Assembly: GCA_951213105.1 (NCBI GenBank)
Contig: OX578136.1
Span: 160,072,178 to 160,136,177 of the forward strand
DNA length: 64,000 bases
Direction of reading: 5' to 3'
Source: Amaurobius ferox
Taxonomy: Eukaryota; Arthropoda; Arachnida; Araneae; Amaurobiidae
Shown here: piece by piece, positions 63,327-64,000 of the stretch
Layout of the letters: every line of letters starts with the position of its first letter
How positions within the stretch are numbered: the first letter of the stretch is position 1
Position numbers and translations under genes: made by a program
Notes under the pieces: model-generated
Told to the model about the DNA's origin: nothing
Database searches by the model: none
Seen by the model: only the letters and a program-made list of their open reading frames with translations

Positions 63327-64000
63327 TGCCACACTGAAATACGAGTGCATCTAACTGAATTTAAGTTTTACTTAAACATCAAATATTCGCGATAACTACA
63401 TCAGTGGCAGATTGATATGGCATAAGACAGAGAATTAAGTTGATCTCATAAAATTTCTATTCAGCATTAGTTGGTTTTCTTACTAGTCAAGATCTTGCAA
63501 ATAAATAATGACAAGAAAAGAAAGCGATGAGTTACAATGCAAGCGTAAACTTTCACCTAAATTGTGAATATTCCTCCATTTGGAACTTGGGCATTTTTAG
63601 TCACAAAAGCAGAAACTCATTTCACTCGTAACATTATTTTTTACAGTTTGTTAAGAACTTAAAGTGATGTTTCTTCCCAACAATGATGATACATTATTTG
63701 AATCGGCTTCGATGCTTTAAGTATGGGGATTATCAATCCTTATTTATCCCCCAAAATGGGGATTATCAATCCTTATAGGCTGTCACGCTTCCAGATCATG
63801 TTACAATCGAGTGGCCACGAGATTGAGTAGCTAATTGTATCAGCCATTCGCAATAGATGAGAATATATTCACAGCACTGCTATTTTCAGCATCTGAATAG
63901 CTATTCATCTAAATTATCCTCGTCTACTGTGAAATAGTATCAAAAGTGCATGGCCAAATTAAAGAACAAAAATTGTAACACCGAATTTTTAATTGCAAGT
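63327..64000 (+). other. Slo2 3' UTR and downstream flank
   Basis: No open frame of note follows the stop. The first canonical AATAAA is at 63500-63505, so a short 3' UTR of about 200 nt is possible. A short direct repeat containing GGGGATTATCAATCCTTAT occurs at 63725-63743 and 63758-63776. Nothing else is recognised to the window end. Confidence 0.55.
63500..63505 (+). terminator. Candidate Slo2 polyadenylation signal (AATAAA)
   Basis: First AATAAA after the Slo2 stop, 173 nt downstream, in TTGCAAATAAATAATG. Cleavage position not determinable by eye. Confidence 0.5.

Overview
This is eukaryotic nuclear DNA from an arthropod-like genome. It is AT-rich intron sequence, dense in repeats, with short islands of visibly higher GC. 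Those islands assemble into one gene on the + strand: the C-terminal two thirds of a Slo2/KCNT-type (Slack/Slick family) sodium-activated potassium channel. I recover 18 coding exons, 2117-63326. Every junction is GT-AG, all phases agree, and they give 2427 nt (808 residues plus stop). The promoter, N-terminus, S1-S6 and pore exons must lie upstream of the window. The lineage cannot be fixed by eye. A mariner-like element, DINE-1/HINE-like elements, a Helitron, a DD41D transposon and 5S-rRNA-headed SINEs all suit an arthropod such as a chelicerate or crustacean.

The exons read through RCK1 from its second beta strand (2117-20413), then an acidic inter-RCK linker with an R-R-P-S site (23751-24054), then RCK2 (25209-48022 and 55089-60436), and a basic tail ending in a class I PDZ-like G-T-I-V (63113-63326). 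Three splice curiosities stand out. The acceptor of exon 3 is tandemly duplicated. Two acceptor-plus-ORF candidates for alternative last exons (33778-33853 and 61759-61861) fit the reading frame of the preceding exon.

Nearly everything else is transposable elements and tandem repeats inside introns. Two families, called A (0.65-0.95 kb) and B (about 1.3 kb) here, look like non-autonomous Helentrons: terminal inverted repeat at one end, subterminal inverted repeat plus hairpin at the other, internal microsatellite, T-rich target. A third family, C, serves as an empty-site reference because its two copies were hit by different insertions. Intron 2 holds a four-level nest: B copy, inside it another B, inside it a fold-back DNA transposon, inside it an A. 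Other elements are a DD41D Tc1/mariner element with TIRs and TA duplications, a 699-bp mariner-like relic, a Helitron ending CTAG, a Jockey/CR1-like LINE relic, a solo LTR with a 5-bp target duplication, and several SINEs.

The SINEs include full 5S-rRNA-headed copies, a tRNA-headed copy, an array punctuated by four copies of one 14-bp target site, and 57-64 bp mini-retroposons with the same 3' tail. Tandem repeats include a 152-bp satellite with a 304-bp higher-order dimer, a 384-bp unit in four nearly identical copies, a 54-bp minisatellite and TA/TG microsatellites. No functional RNA gene, CRISPR array or second convincing protein-coding gene was found. One antisense open frame (36952-37188) deserves a check.
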